This document shows positions 32,656 to 44,200 of a DNA stretch of 64,000 bases, piece by piece. This DNA comes from Armigeres subalbatus (lineage: Eukaryota; Arthropoda; Insecta; Diptera; Culicidae). Under the pieces are notes generated by a model. That model saw only the letters and a list, made by a program, of their open reading frames with translations. It was not told the DNA's origin and searched no databases. Location of the stretch: positions 68,375,796-68,439,795 of the forward strand of contig NC_085141.1 of NCBI RefSeq assembly GCF_024139115.2, given 5' to 3'. The position numbers were made by a program, and so were the translations under genes. Position 1 is the first letter of the stretch. Each line of letters opens with the position of its first letter.

Positions 32656-33118
32656 ATGGCAGCGGCAGGTCACGACGCTCCCCCGGATCCAAAAGGAAAT
32701 CACGGAGCATTAGTGGTGTTGTCAATGGTACCGATGAAAGGTGGAAAGTTTGCAGATAATCCGTTCATCGTGGGACGATCGCTTGAGCAAGCCGTGGGTG
32801 GGCAGCTGGACGATTCGTACACCGACGACAAAGGAATAAGGTACGTGTTGAAAGTGCGTTGTGAAGAAAAAGCTCATTAGTGGCACTGACAAAGCTGATG
32901 GACGGAACGAAAGTGGAAGTGCAACTGCACCCAACGATGAATTTCGTGAAATGTGTTGTGAGCTGCCCGGAAGCGATCAATATGGACAAGGAACTACTGG
33001 AATCGGAGCACAAAAGCCAGTGTTTAACTGAAACTTATCGCATCACACGACTGGAAGGTCGGTCACGGATTAACACGACAACATTGATCCTGACCATTAA
33101 TTTCATTTCATTTATTTA
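32656..33118 (+). pseudogene. LINE ORF1-like fragment, frameshifted
   Basis: The first frame (32656-32880) starts at an ATG and contains NPFIVGRSLEQAVGGQLDD, then IRYVLKVRCEEKA before a TAG. Similarity continues in another frame (32880-33110): MALTKLMDGTKVEVQLHP, NFVKCVVSCPEAI, then YRITRLEGRSRINTTTLILT. I recall this pattern from the Gag-like ORF1 of mosquito I/Loner-type LINEs. A 1-base-type frameshift near 32875 and an abrupt end at 33118, where the RTE copy begins, leave only the N-terminal part. About 130 bp upstream could be its 5' UTR. Confidence 0.55.
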
Positions 33119-34327
33119 GTCTACATCTAAACAGATAACACTGAATCAACAATTTGACGCCACAATACACGGTTCGAGGCCGCATCTCTCCATCCTCGAA
33201 TACGGCCCACGCTCGCCAAGTCGTTTTGCACCTGCTCTGCCCATCTCACTCGCCGTCTCGTACCTGCCGGATCGGAAGCGAACAACATCTTTGCAGGGTT
33301 GCTGTTCGGTATTCTTGCAACATGTCCTGCCCAACGTATCCTTCCCGCTTTAGCTACCTTCTGGATACTGGGTTCGCAGTGGAGCTGGGTGAGCTCGAGG
33401 TTCATTCTTCGCCGCCACACACCGTCTTCTTGCACACCGCCAAAGATGGTCCTAAGCACCCGCCTCTCGAATACTCCGAGTGCTTGCAAGTCCTCCTTGA
33501 GCATTGTCCATGTTTCATGTCCGTAGAGGACAACCGATCTTATTAGCGTCTTGTACATGACACATTTGGTGCGGTGGCGAATCTTTTTTGACCGCAGTTT
33601 CTTCTGGAGACTGTAGTAGGCCCGACTTCCACAGATGATGCGCCTTCGTATTTCACGAATAACATTGTTATCAGTCGTTAGCAAGGATCCGAGGTAGACG
33701 AATTCCTTGGCCACCTCGAAGGTATCCCCGTCTATCGTAACAATGCTTCCAGGCGGGCCCTGTCGCGCTCGGTTCCGCCACAAGCATGTGCTTTGTCTTT
33801 GACGCATTTACCACCAGTCCAACTTTTGTTGCTCCACGTTTCAGGCGGGTGTACAGTTCTGCCACCTTTGCAAATGTTCGGCCGACAATGTCCATGTCAT
33901 CCGCGAAGCAAATAAATTGACTGGATCTGTTGAAAATAGTACACCGGCTGTTTCACCCGGCTCTCCGCATGACACCTTCTAGCGCAATGTTTAACAACAG
34001 GCACGAAAGTCCATCACCTTGTCTTAGTCCCCGGCGCGATTCGGACGAACTGGAGTGTTCGCCCGAAATCTTCACACAGTTTTGCACACCATCCACCGTT
34101 GTTTTGATCAGTCTGGTAAGCTTCTCAGGGAAGCTGTTCTCGTCCATAATTTTCCATAGCTCTACGCGGTCTATACGCGTAGTCGCCTTGAAATCAACGA
34201 ACAGATGATGCGTTGGGACCTGGTATTCACGGCAATTTTGAAGGATTTGCCGTACAGTAAAGATCTGGTCCGTTGAAAGGCGACCGTCAACGAAGCCGGC
34301 TTGATAACTACGTTTTGCACTGAACAT
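33119..34327 (-). mobile_element. RTE-type LINE, 5'-truncated, copy 1
   Basis: The minus strand encodes the C-terminal two-thirds of an RTE-like reverse transcriptase in three frames. 33953-34327 has FVDGRLSTDQIFTVRQIL, HHLFVDFKATTRIDRVELW (motif A, damaged) and RRGLRQGDGLSCLLLNIALE (motif B). 33671-33895 starts MDIVGRTFAKVAELYTRLK, immediately after the FADDMD site region at about 33890-33905. 33127-33807 has FVYLGSLLTTDNNV, YKTLIRSVVLYGHETWTML and IRWAGHVARIPNSNPAKM, ending IVDSVLSV. The 3' end has ATTTCATTT-type short repeats at 33100-33118. Same family as 57542-58445, more decayed. Confidence 0.8.
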
Positions 34328-34329
34328 GA

Positions 34330-35815
34330 ATTTTTCACCCCACCTTTTTCTTTTCCATAAATTTGGCTGATTGGAACACCTAGTAGTGTATTCATCTTGG
34401 CTTCGGCTTACTCTCCTTCGTCAGTGCGAGATTCCGTCCCCGCTCTATTGTTCCGTCAACATGAACGTTCCATTTTTTTTCTCTAGAACTGAATATCGTC
34501 GACGGGCTAAGGCTCTGGCTCCTTTGGTTCCATTAGTTCTATCGCGACTTTGGTTTCGCTCCGCCAGATACGACTTTTATGTACTGAAGTGCAAGCGATT
34601 TGAACGTTTGATGGTTCTCCCAACAGCTGATGCAACCCGTGGTTCATTCACGTCCGCTACGTACCGCCCGCCATTTGCGCCCCACCATAGATGGTACGCA
34701 GCACTTTGTAACTGCCAGTGACGTCCACACGTCTAGGCAGTGGACGTTCACACGTCCCCAAACTAGCTCACCTTACCTTAGAGCCGGCATACCACCTGCT
34801 CAAAGGACACACGGCACAAGACGTAGCCGACGTGGACGGAACAAGGAAGGATCAATTTAATTACATGCACCAATAGCCTTTCAATCTCATAAAAAATAAT
34901 TTAATTTACATTTTAACTATTATTTATTTTTTCATCTTAGGCCGATACAAATATTAAATTTATTTTATGTCCGACAGCTCTCGGAAGGTACGAGGGGGGG
35001 TGGGGTGAATAAAACAAATAACAAGGAAACAAAAAAAAGTTCAAATGCAATGATGTCTAAAACTCATAGTTTTGACGGCCTTACAGCCTCTGGAGATATT
35101 GTGTGCCGAATAATATAAAAGTCATCAGACACCGATAACAATAGATGCTGAAAACGTGAATGGAAATGACCACATATTGCAAGGTAGGACGAAATCTGTA
35201 AGCAAGAGTCCCTTCAATATTCGGGACCTGATAGGATATATAATATTTTCGTATTTTCAATTAAAATAGTCTTGGTAACAAATTTATGGTCTATAGATGG
35301 TATATTTCGTAACAAGATTAAAACAGTTATGTACAATGTTCAAATTTAAAAAAATAAAATCGTTCAAACAATTTTTTTTCGCCCCCTCAATATTTTTGGA
35401 AAGTTGAAAAGGGGGGGGGGTGACAAAAAATAAATTCTATATTTGTATCGGCCTTATTATGTTAGGGTTGGTATTTTAGTTAGTGTGGCCGATAGATTTC
35501 CAAAAAAATATGGGGAGACCAGGCTCCTAACATACCTTAAGTGATACGGGGTAGCTGGCAAATGTGGGTTCGCCCTTGAACTCTGAGTGCAATTCACCTA
35601 CGGTAGCCTACTGCGGTCCGATTTGAGGAGCGGAGCTTTCTCCCGGCTTCTGGTCGGCAACTATCCTCATTGTCGCCGAGAGTTTTGGAATTTGGCAACA
35701 ACTTCGGGTTGGGATCGGGAGTCCGGTTGGCAGGGATCTGGTCCGCCACTTCCTGACGATGCTTTTCCGACGATGAGTAGCGTTGGCTGGTAGTTCGTTC
35801 TTTGCTATGCTGGCG
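34330..35815. other. unassigned region
   Basis: Contains a 116-codon frame (34371-34721, basic, no recognisable domain), G-runs near 34991 and 35412, and an open stretch near 35587-35793 of unknown nature. I could not connect it to the ORF1 fragment at 32656, so it may or may not be the same insertion target. Confidence 0.35.
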
Positions 35816-35818
35816 ACG

Positions 35819-35940
35819 CCCTCCTTAGCCGTGCCGTTAGACGCGCGGCTACAAAGCAACCCCATGCTGAGGGTGACTGGGTTCGATTCCCGGTGCCGGT
35901 CTAGGCAATTTTCGGATTGGAAATTGTCTCGACTTCACTG
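35819..35940 (+). mobile_element. Feilai-like SINE, 5' half (split)
   Basis: tRNA-like head: CCTTAGCCGTGCCGTTAGAC (box A region) and GGGTTCGATTCCCGG (box B), followed by GGCAATTTTCGGATTGG. It matches the intact minus-strand SINE at 48541-48833 base for base over most of its length. It stops at CTTCACTG (35933-35940) and resumes at 40353. The family identity (Aedes Feilai) is by recall. Confidence 0.8.
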
Positions 35941-36160
35941 TAGACCTGTGCGCCGCCGCGCCACGCCGCCGCCGCCGCCGACACTTATTGACGTACGCCG
36001 ACGCCGGTTAAGGTGTCGGCGGCGCGCCATACGCTGGTTGGCTCCACGCCGCCGAATTTTGTACTTCACGCCGATGTTTGGCCAACACAAAAATCACATT
36101 ATGCAGTGCGTTCGCATCTGCCAAACCAAAGCAACCTATCAAGCATTAATTAAATCTCGG

Positions 36161-36381
36161 GTACTTATTCAAAAGGACGTATGTGATTTTGTAAACAATG
36201 ATTCAAACGTCGGTTTGTCCAATCTGATGGTACTCCCACGCAAACCAACACCACCAACAGGTAGCCGAAGGCTTCCCCTTCCTGTCTGTGGTGATGGTTT
36301 GCGTGGGAGTGCTATCAGATTGGACAAATCGACGTTTGAATCTTTGTTTACAAAATCACATACGTCCTTTTGAATAAGTAC
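36161..36381. mobile_element. 221-bp near-perfect palindrome (MITE-like)
   Basis: Arms of about 100 bp, GTACTTATTCAAAAGGACGT outward on both sides, and a spacer of about 20 bp around 36262-36281. It produces mirror-image frames on both strands (both containing VLIQKDVCDFVN), which is a by-product of the palindrome. TA at each end may be the target duplication. Confidence 0.7.
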
Positions 36382-36604
36382 AGAAATAGCTATTTTACCT
36401 TTAGCAGATTTGTTTACTTTTATCCCTGTCACTTTTACCCGCTTTGGCGTTTTAAATGTTAGGTCATCCAAAAACTTTTTGGCTACAGATCTATAAATCA
36501 AATCTAATCTCATATGTAACTTCATGTGGAATAACCTCACATTGGTCGCATTGGGTGGTTCATCATCTTTTGAATGTTTGAATGTTACATATCCTAATTA
36601 TTAG

Positions 36605-36735
36605 TCCAGTGCTTACAGACGCGGCTACAAATCAACACCATAATAAATGTTGGATTTGGATTCCCAGTCTCGTAGGATTTTTTTAGCTTCCCTGGGCATG
36701 GAGTATCATTGTATTAGCCTCATGATATGCGAGTG
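36605..36735 (+). mobile_element. decayed Feilai-like SINE fragment
   Basis: Shows GACGCGGCTACAAATCAA, TTGGATTCCCAG, CCCTGGGCATGGAGTATCAT and TTAGCCTCATGATATGCGAG, all in SINE order but with deletions. Older than the split copy around it. Confidence 0.6.
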
Positions 36736-36899
36736 CAAAACTGATCTTTTGACTTCTGGAGCTGGAGCACGATGGGGCACGTGACCCGATTGAACATTTC
36801 CTTCACTCTTCCTTGTAATTGCTAGAATTGTTCTGAAAAAAAAAACAATGCTTCGATCTATTTCAATAAACAATTTCCAAATAAATTTCTTGTTTTTTT

Positions 36900-38200
36900 T
36901 TTAAATAATTTTCAGGAAGTCCTGGAGAAAGTTCTGAAGGAATATCTGAAGAAAATTCTTAGAGCCTAGAGGAATTTCTGGATTTATCTCCGTTGTAATT
37001 TCTGGAGGATTTTCTGAAGGAATCTCTGGAGAAAATTCTGAAGGAATTCTTGGAGGAAGGTCCAAAGAAATTCTTTAAGAAATTTAAGAATATCGGTAAC
37101 TCCTTTAGGACAGCCTTTGGAAATTGCTCTACGGAGATATCTGAAAATTCGTCCTCGAGTTTTGGAAGGTAATGGCGTTGGAAATTCCGAAGGAATTACT
37201 AGATTAATTTTCGAGGGAATGGAATGTCTTATGGAATACCTGGAAGCATTCCAGTGGAATTGTTAAAATAATTTCCAAAGGAATTTTGTAGAAATTTTTA
37301 AAAGTATGTATGTTGTTATCCATCACCCTGGCTTGAGTCTTGCTCTGCATGCGGCTCCACCCAATAGTACAATCCAATTTAATTACCATTCTGCTTTCAA
37401 TGCACTTCTGTGTAAGGGCAAAAAACGAAGGTGGCGGACCCGTAAGCAGAGACACTTACGCGAAGCCCACGGGATAGAAAGAATATCCTTTTAGCATTGT
37501 AATCAAACAGACTAATAAATAGATTCGCAATCCTTTTTGAGCTTTCCGAATGATGGCTTCTTTGAGGGACACGTCGAATCCATTACAACTGTGAGGAAGT
37601 GTACCCATCTACATGAGTAGAAATTATTAAAAGTATTCCAAAAAATAATTTCTGAGAATGAATCTTATAAGAATTTTTGAAGGAATTTCCAGAATTCCTT
37701 AAGAAATTTCATAAGGTCCTAAGAAGTTCCGAAGCAATTCCTGAGGGGAATTTCAAAGAAAAGCCTGGTTTAATTTGTGGAGATTTTTTTTAAAGGACTT
37801 CCTGAAGAAATTCTCGGTCGGATTCCTGACGGAGTTTTTGAAGGTATTTTAGAATGAGTTTCTTGATGACTTACCGAATTAATTCCTGAATATTTTTCCT
37901 AGGGAATTATTTAAGGTATTTATGAAAATAAATCTGTAGACATTTTCGAAGGAACTTGTGCAGTAAATTCGCAAAGAATTCTTGAGAATATCCGAATATC
38001 TCGATATTTTGGGAGTTTTTTTTGCTAATGTAGTCTTGATTCTAGAGCCAAAACTGCATTTGTTTTACTACTTTCCGGACTTTCGAAGAAATTCCGTTAG
38101 TAATATAGGAATTTCTGTGTAAACAAATAACAATAACTATTTGTTCGGAAAATCCATTAAATATTTCTTCGTAAATTACTTTCAGAATTCTTTCGGACAT
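36900..38200. repeat. degenerate GAATTCC-type repeat DNA
   Basis: Loose repetition of GGAATTTC, GGAATTCC, CTGAAGGAA and similar, with no fixed period. The same texture fills 38990-40010. It resembles the edges of the 24-bp minisatellite at 45.1-48.0 kb and looks like a decayed array. A short unrelated patch lies at 37300-37620. No gene. Confidence 0.55.
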
Positions 38201-38221
38201 TCCTTCAGAAATATATTTAAT

Positions 38222-38945
38222 TTTGTTTTATTCTTTATTGTAGAGTTGATGTGATACTTTTGACTGTTGTGATCAATTTTGTTTGACTATTATCGGCACT
38301 TTCAGTCATATAAAGCATCTTAAACGTTGTTGCGTCTGTTTTCCGACGTTTCGGTGTATATTTCACCTTCGTCAGGGACTTAGAGGCTACTTTTTGTTGT
38401 ATATGTGTGTGTGTCCTGTATGACATAACGTTGTCAATTAAACAGATAGATACGAAATCACTAGTGCGCGTGCGATAAATTCAGAGAAGCTTTTATCGAA
38501 AGTGTAGGTGGGATATAACTTAACCAACATCAATAAACATTTCAGAAGCCACAGTGAAGTGCAAAAAAAAAGAGACTTGTGAACTCTAGTGGAACGCCAT
38601 TGTTAATTGACGACGATATGTCATTCAAATAGAGGTAGTAAACTATATAGGACGGTTTTCGCCGAGGTTTCCTTTCATGTTCCCAAACATTGATGGTATC
38701 TGTCAAAACGTACTGATTTTTTCTTTGTTGACATTTAGCACCCCATCCCCGCCAGCAAAAGATGTTTCGCCAGTGACGACAGCGACAGTCTTCCTGTTTA
38801 TTAGCTCTATTGTCATACAGGACACAAACATACATAACAAAACCTCTAAATCGCTGAAGAAAGTGAAATATACACCAAAATGTCGGAAAATAGACGCAAC
38901 AACGTTTTAGCTGCTTTATAAGACAGAAAGAGTCAAACAAAATTT
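38222..38945. mobile_element. inverted pair of Penelope-like termini
   Basis: The left arm (38225-38440, minus sense) and right arm (38795-38945, plus sense) share ATGTCATACAGGACACA, CTCTAA, GTGAAATATACACC, GTCGGAAAA and AGACGCAACAACGTTT blocks in mirror order. The spacer (38441-38794) has no PLE protein. The layout is the same as at 20934-21306 and at the 49.3-53.5-kb pair: PLE 3' ends pointing outward. Both arms contain hammerhead-like cores, one apparently complete. Confidence 0.6.
38340..38385 (-). ncRNA. hammerhead-ribozyme-like core
   Basis: Minus strand: CTGACGA (38375-38369), a stem-II pair GGTG/CACC (38367-38364 with 38356-38353), then GAAACGTC (38352-38345). CTGANGA, stem II, GAAA and a GTC cleavage triplet are all present. 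The very short ACGT stem III is the form reported for PLE hammerheads, which may need dimerisation. The mirrored plus-strand copy at 38854-38886 has CTGAAGA but CAAAATGTC in place of GAAACGTC, so is probably dead. Confidence 0.6.
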
Positions 38946-38989
38946 ATTATGAAGGTTTTCAGCCCTTGACTGGTTCTTTGAAATTTATT

Positions 38990-40010
38990 TAAAAATTCTA
39001 TTAGAAAATCTTTTCAGGTTCTCTTTCGATTATTTCTTCAAGAATTGAGTCGAAAATTCCCCCAGGAGGTATTTTTTTTCAGAAATTCCTCCAGGAGGTC
39101 CTTAGAAAATTCCTTCAATAAACCATACAAAATTCATACAGGAATAATTCCGGAAAGAATTCTAATTTGGAGAAAAAGAAAGAAGGAGAAATTTTCGAAG
39201 AAATTCCCAAAGTTATTTGAGTGTTGAAGTTATTTTCATTTAAAAAAAACACTTCAAAACGGTTAAAAAAAATTAAAGGAAGTAACAAACGAAATTTCCA
39301 AAGATTTCCCAAAAGAATTTTTCAAGACATTCCCGAAAGAATTCTTTAAGAGTTTTAAAATAAATTTTCGAAGTTCTACTGGAATTTCTGAAAGAGTTGC
39401 TAAAGGAATTTCTTGAGGAATGTCCGAAGGAATTCCTATACGAAATTCAGAAAGAATTCATGAAGAAAGTTCTAAATAACTTCCAGAGGGAAATTTTGAA
39501 AGAATACCAAACATATCTTCTTAGAGTTTCCGAAGAAATTCTTTAAGGAATTACTGGAAGAATTTCAATTAGAAATTCCTAAAAGAAATTCTTGAAGGAT
39601 TTAAAAAAAAATCAAATTCCGAAGGATTTCTCCTAAAGGGATTTCCGGATGTATTCCTAAAACAATGTCCGTAGGTATTCCGATGGAAATTCATGAAGGA
39701 TTTCTGATGGGTATTTTCTAAAGAATTCTTAAAGGAACTCCCAAAGGAATTCTTAAAAAAAAAATCGAATGAATTTCCGAAGAAATTCTTAAAAGACTCC
39801 GTAAAGGAATTTCCGAAGCAATCTCTAAAGTAATTTCCAAGGAAATTCCTGAAGGAACTTTTGGAAAGAATTTCCGAAGCAATACCCAAATAAATTTTCA
39901 AGGGAGTTCTTGGAGAAAGTTCTGAAAGAATTCATAGGGTAATTCTAAATTAGTTTTCCGAAATTTCTGAGAAATATCTTGAGGAATTTCCAAACGAATT
40001 TCTGGATTTA
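38990..40010. repeat. degenerate GAATTCC-type repeat DNA
   Basis: Continues the texture of 36900-38200: GAAATTCC, GAAGGAATT and GGAATTTC every 10-25 bp without strict phase. The frame at 39569-39901 (minus, Asn/Phe/Ser-rich) is a by-product. Confidence 0.55.
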
Positions 40011-40352
40011 TATATGATGTACATTCCAGTGAACTTATGTACTGTGATGCGGCAATACCCTAGTGGAGGATGTTATGTAAACTTTTGCTGTGGAGATACA
40101 AGCTATAGCTATTAGCATGTTCACCCTATCAGTCTGTCTGTAGCTAGCAATTGTACAAAAACCCTAAACTTCAATAAAAGCATGATAGGCCTTGCTGCGT
40201 GATTTTTTTTCAGCCTAAAATTATTCACGCCGATTCACGCCGCCGCCGCCGCCGAACATTGCTTACGGCGTGACGCCGCCGACGCCGCCGCCGCCGGTGT
40301 AAAAATGGCCTTACGCCGCCGCCGTTCACAAATACTTCGGCGCACAGGTCTA

Positions 40353-40534
40353 CTTCACTGGGCATAAAGGTATCATCGTGTTAGCCTCATGATATACGAA
40401 TGCAAAAATGGTAACCTGGCTAAGAAACCTCGCAGTTAATAACTGTGGAAGTGGTTAATGAACACTAAGTTGCGAGGCGGCTCTGTCCCAGTGTGGGGAT
40501 GTTATGCCAATAAGAAGAAGATGATGAAGAAGGC
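40353..40534 (+). mobile_element. Feilai-like SINE, 3' half (split)
   Basis: Resumes with CTTCACTGGGCATAAAGG and runs through TCATGATATACGAATGC, AACCTGGCTAAGAAACCTC and GCGGCTCTGTCCCAGTG to a tail of AAGAAGAAGATGATGAAGAAG. Together with 35819-35940 it matches the 293-bp SINE at 48541-48833. Confidence 0.8.
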
Positions 40535-40969
40535 GAATGTAAATTTTACCCCTATTCTACCTTCGACTACTGCTTGCAAAGTCTCACAATAGTAATGGTT
40601 AGTATATGTTACTAGTTTATTCGTGGACGCTGTAGCGCCCGTGGCAAGCTTTTTTTCAATATAAACGGTTCATTAATTCATGCACTAAAAAAATCAATAT
40701 TTTCAACGTCTGTTGTCTGTGATTTTTTTCATCAAATGCTGTGTCTGGTTGTCTAAGGTTGTCACTGGTTTTGTTTTCTGCATCTGATAGTTTAAAAAGA
40801 TTTAAAGTGTCAAATATTTTATTTTTTGTGAAAATTTCCCCGCGTGCTGCGTCTGGTTGGCTAGTCACCGGACAGACAAACAGGGCTATTATATATAGTA
40901 TATTTGCTGATACTCACGCAAATGGACTGATCCTTGGTACCGAAAACGGTAACAATTTTCCTTTCAAAA

Positions 40970-41225
40970 ACTCAAAGTGTAGGTTAATCGTTCATGAGCA
41001 TTGTTCAGATATCGTGTCCCTAGAGGACTACCGGTCTGATGAGCGTTTTGTACAAAGACAGTTTGATACGGTGGCAAGCTCTATTCGATCGGAGAGCTTA
41101 ACGAAATCAGAAGGATGACGACTTCCAGCCACGTTGCGTCTCCGAATTTATCTGCTGGTATCGTTTTCGGCGGTCACCAGTGAGTACAATTACACGAAGT
41201 CTTCAACCACCTCGATTTCGTCACC
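40970..41225 (-). pseudogene. RTE-like LINE scrap, heavily decayed
   Basis: Read on the minus strand, one frame gives GDEIEVVEDFV, then after a stop an IRRR segment (about 41130-41225). Further on come LSLYKTLIRPVVL, a stop, GHDI and TML (about 40975-41075). This lines up with the GDTFEVVEEFVYLGSLLTAD ... YKTLIRPVVLYGHETWTML stretch of the RTE copy at 57542-58445, but is too diverged to be the same family. Several stops. The plus-strand frame at 40741-41118 over it is a shadow. Confidence 0.55.
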
Positions 41226-41229
41226 TTAC

Positions 41230-44200
41230 AAACTCGTGATGGGTGGCTCAAGTTGTCTTCTCCTGAGCCTCTTCCTATCATATACTACGTCTTCTTCATG
41301 TTGATGTCCGGCTTGATCAGCATGGCTACCCTCTTTAGTATCATGTAGGCTTCCTGCTAGCTGATAGCTTGGTCGACGAGACCACCGTGGAAGGATTTCA
41401 AATAAAAGCATAGAATCCGTACAACTATTTATTGACAAAATATCCAAATTAAATCAGACCGATTGACTAGACTACAATTGTTAATATTTAAATAGGAACA
41501 TTGAGAAACGATTATTTTGATTCATATTCCGTCTATTGCAATAAATAAAGTCACTTTTGGTACAATTATGATCAACATGTGAACAAATGGCACCTAGAAC
41601 TCCGCATTTGCTAAATGGGAATTTGATTTTGATTTGTGTTGTTGAAGTTTCAAAGCCTACTTTCCATTTCAGTGCCTAAAAAGCTTTCTGTCAAATATAA
41701 CATGATGAAACAATATTTACAAACCAGGTAATTGGCCTATAAATATTGTTTTATCACCCCCTTTTATTTATTTATCTCTCGGCAGGTGGACGGAATTTGT
41801 TCTTCCACGGCACTATTTTTTTCAGGAAATCAAACACATTGCATCCGTCGTGAGCTCAGAAAATTGGGTGTACCACGTTCGTCAACTTCCCCGTAAGGAC
41901 AGCAGCCGTCCAGCAGCGTAGCCAATGTAAACCGAAGAAGAGTCACAGAACACAGTCAGGAAGCACAGAGCATAGCAGGTAACTTGGTTGGCAACGGGCA
42001 ATATGGCTTTCGTTCACGGTTAGCAGTCCCATAATTCGTACCAAGCTTACACTTTTCCTTTACAGGAAGCGAAAAAAAGGCGGGAAAACTCTAATTTAAT
42101 TTCATTATGCACATTATGTCTATAAATTACTGGCAGTGTGTGTTTGCTTTATTCTGCAGCCTAGTTGCAGCGAGAGCTCCTCGATGCGGCCAAAGGTACA
42201 CTTTCGAACTAGCTGTTTGTGTTTTACTACTGCTAGCTGGGATGGCGAATGGATAGCATTTTATGGAAATGTTGCAAGGAAAAGAGCAATGTGTCTGACT
42301 CGAGAAGCGTATATTTTCCGCTGTTTGCGATTGCTCTTTTTTCGTGCATGATACAAGCAGCCGAGAAAAAAGATAACTTATTTCAACTCACATTTATGAG
42401 GGATATTATGTTTATTATTTCCTGAGTACATTGTCTAGTTGTGAAGCTGCAGACTACTTCATATTTGCATATACAGCGCATTACACTCCAACGAGCTGTA
42501 ATTCACTTAAAGTGTAAATTTACTCCAAAGAGATAGCAAATTCACATTTTTTTATTACTACCTGTTATTTTTTAAAATTTTCATTATTTTTTTCGTGAAG
42601 TCTAATTTGGTAAATCCGATGGTCATCTTTTATTGCTTTCGCGTTTTGATTATTCAAAGGTTTGTTGCTCTTTTTTTAATTGGTATGAAGCGACTAGCAA
42701 CAGTGATCTACTTGGCGGTAATCACAAGTACCAAGAGGGAGAGAAAAAAGACATAGCGATTTCATTTCCGTCTTAACTAACTGTAAAGTACACACATTGT
42801 TAGTACAATTCTAATAGAGAGCGTTCCATCATAAACACTCGATACTGGACCTTTGAATAGACAGATAAATCTTCTGGAAGAGCGCCAGTAGGACCGATAA
42901 CTAGGCATATTTCCAGCTGTGATTCGATTTCCTTTTTATGCTTAAAACCAGTAAACATTCCCTCAATATTTCCAAAGTTACCCAAAGAACTGGGAATTGA
43001 CGATGTTGCCAGTTTAAATTTAAGTAAAGGATGAAGTTAATATTTTAGAAGGATGGCCCGAAGCGACCACCTTAAAAATCAAACGATTTTTTAAAATCTT
43101 TATAATGTAGGAATGAAATCAATAATCAATTTTGGTACAAATCAATACGTACAACCTTCAATCGATTCAAACTGATCTGTTAGCGTTGATGATGCATTGA
43201 ATGAATCCGTATATCTACTACCATCACCCAATTTGCCACCTTGTCTACTTTCTGTTGAACTTTTCCAGCTGACACCTTTTGCCATGCCTGAAACGATTCG
43301 CTGGGTTGCTCACTATGCAGCAAGATTTAAAAGTCACCCCGTAATGAAATCATGCCAAAAAAGTTGGTTCATACTTGAAAATTAAGTTAAATCCTATAAA
43401 TAATAATCAGGCTGCACTTCAGTGCGCTCGGAAACTCGCACCAATGATGTACATTGTTGGTTTCGTGCAATACTGACCTAAGTAGTATATTTTCAGATTT
43501 TAAATTTGGGTGACTAAATAAGCTGAACAGCATACAAATAGAAATTAGTTTTAAAATTTTAAACATAAAAAGAACGATATCAATGTTTTGGTAGGAAGTC
43601 TTTTTGCTTGATGTGCTTGCAAATGTATTAAAAAAGAAAAACATTTATATTATACATATTTCATATAATTACTCATATTATTAATAATATGACCTTTTTG
43701 TACAATAATTATTTAATCGACATTTGTGGGTTTTAAACTGAGATTTCGAGTTGTGCCACTATTGCTCAAAACCGACGTTATGTGTAATGTGATTTTCATC
43801 ACACCATGCAGCGTGTGCTTTTGGCAACAAACTTCTGAATCCATCGGAAGTTGAAACAGACGCATAGTTAAGGTCACGTTAAAGTAAGACGATTATTTTG
43901 CCGCGACAGAAAATAGTTTACATTTGCGTCGCTGTGTGCGAAACCGGCGGAGCAAGAAATGTGTTTTCGAATTGAACACAATGCAATCTATTCACATAAC
44001 CTGAAGTATGTGAGAAAAAAATGGCGAGGAATTTAAAGCCTAATCCAAGAATGCATTGATATTAACTTTAAATCTGATTGTTTAGCTGTTGGAATAAATT
44101 ACACGCCAGTACCCTTAAGTCCACTTTCTCTCACTCTTAGTTTAGGTGCTTTGGGTAGTTTCCAAAACTCTACGGATTGAAAACTGTCTGCAATTTAGCA

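Larger units (their letters stand above)
35941..40352. mobile_element. 4.4-kb hAT-like element with GCC-rich ends
   Basis: Starts TAGACCTGTGCGCC and ends GGCGCACAGGTCTA, perfect 14-bp inverted termini. It is flanked by the exact 8-bp duplication CTTCACTG (35933-35940, 40353-40360), and it splits a SINE whose halves join cleanly without it. Both ends continue into (GCC)n-rich sequence (35950-36060 and 40230-40335). An 8-bp duplication and a TAG start point to hAT. No transposase frame survives: the interior holds a palindrome (36161-36381), a SINE relic (36605-36735), degenerate GAATTCC-type DNA and PLE-like termini (38222-38945). It is therefore a non-autonomous element that has accumulated cargo, or a very old one. 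Confidence 0.8.

Noticed and set aside
33154..33546. Plus-strand frames opposite the RTE reverse transcriptase, likewise 57852-58391 minus
   Set aside because: Antisense shadows of the reverse transcriptase coding region, present in both copies because the sense strand is conserved.
35783..36540. Frames on opposite strands sharing VLIQKDVCDFVN
   Set aside because: Mirror translation of a 221-bp palindrome, not two related genes.
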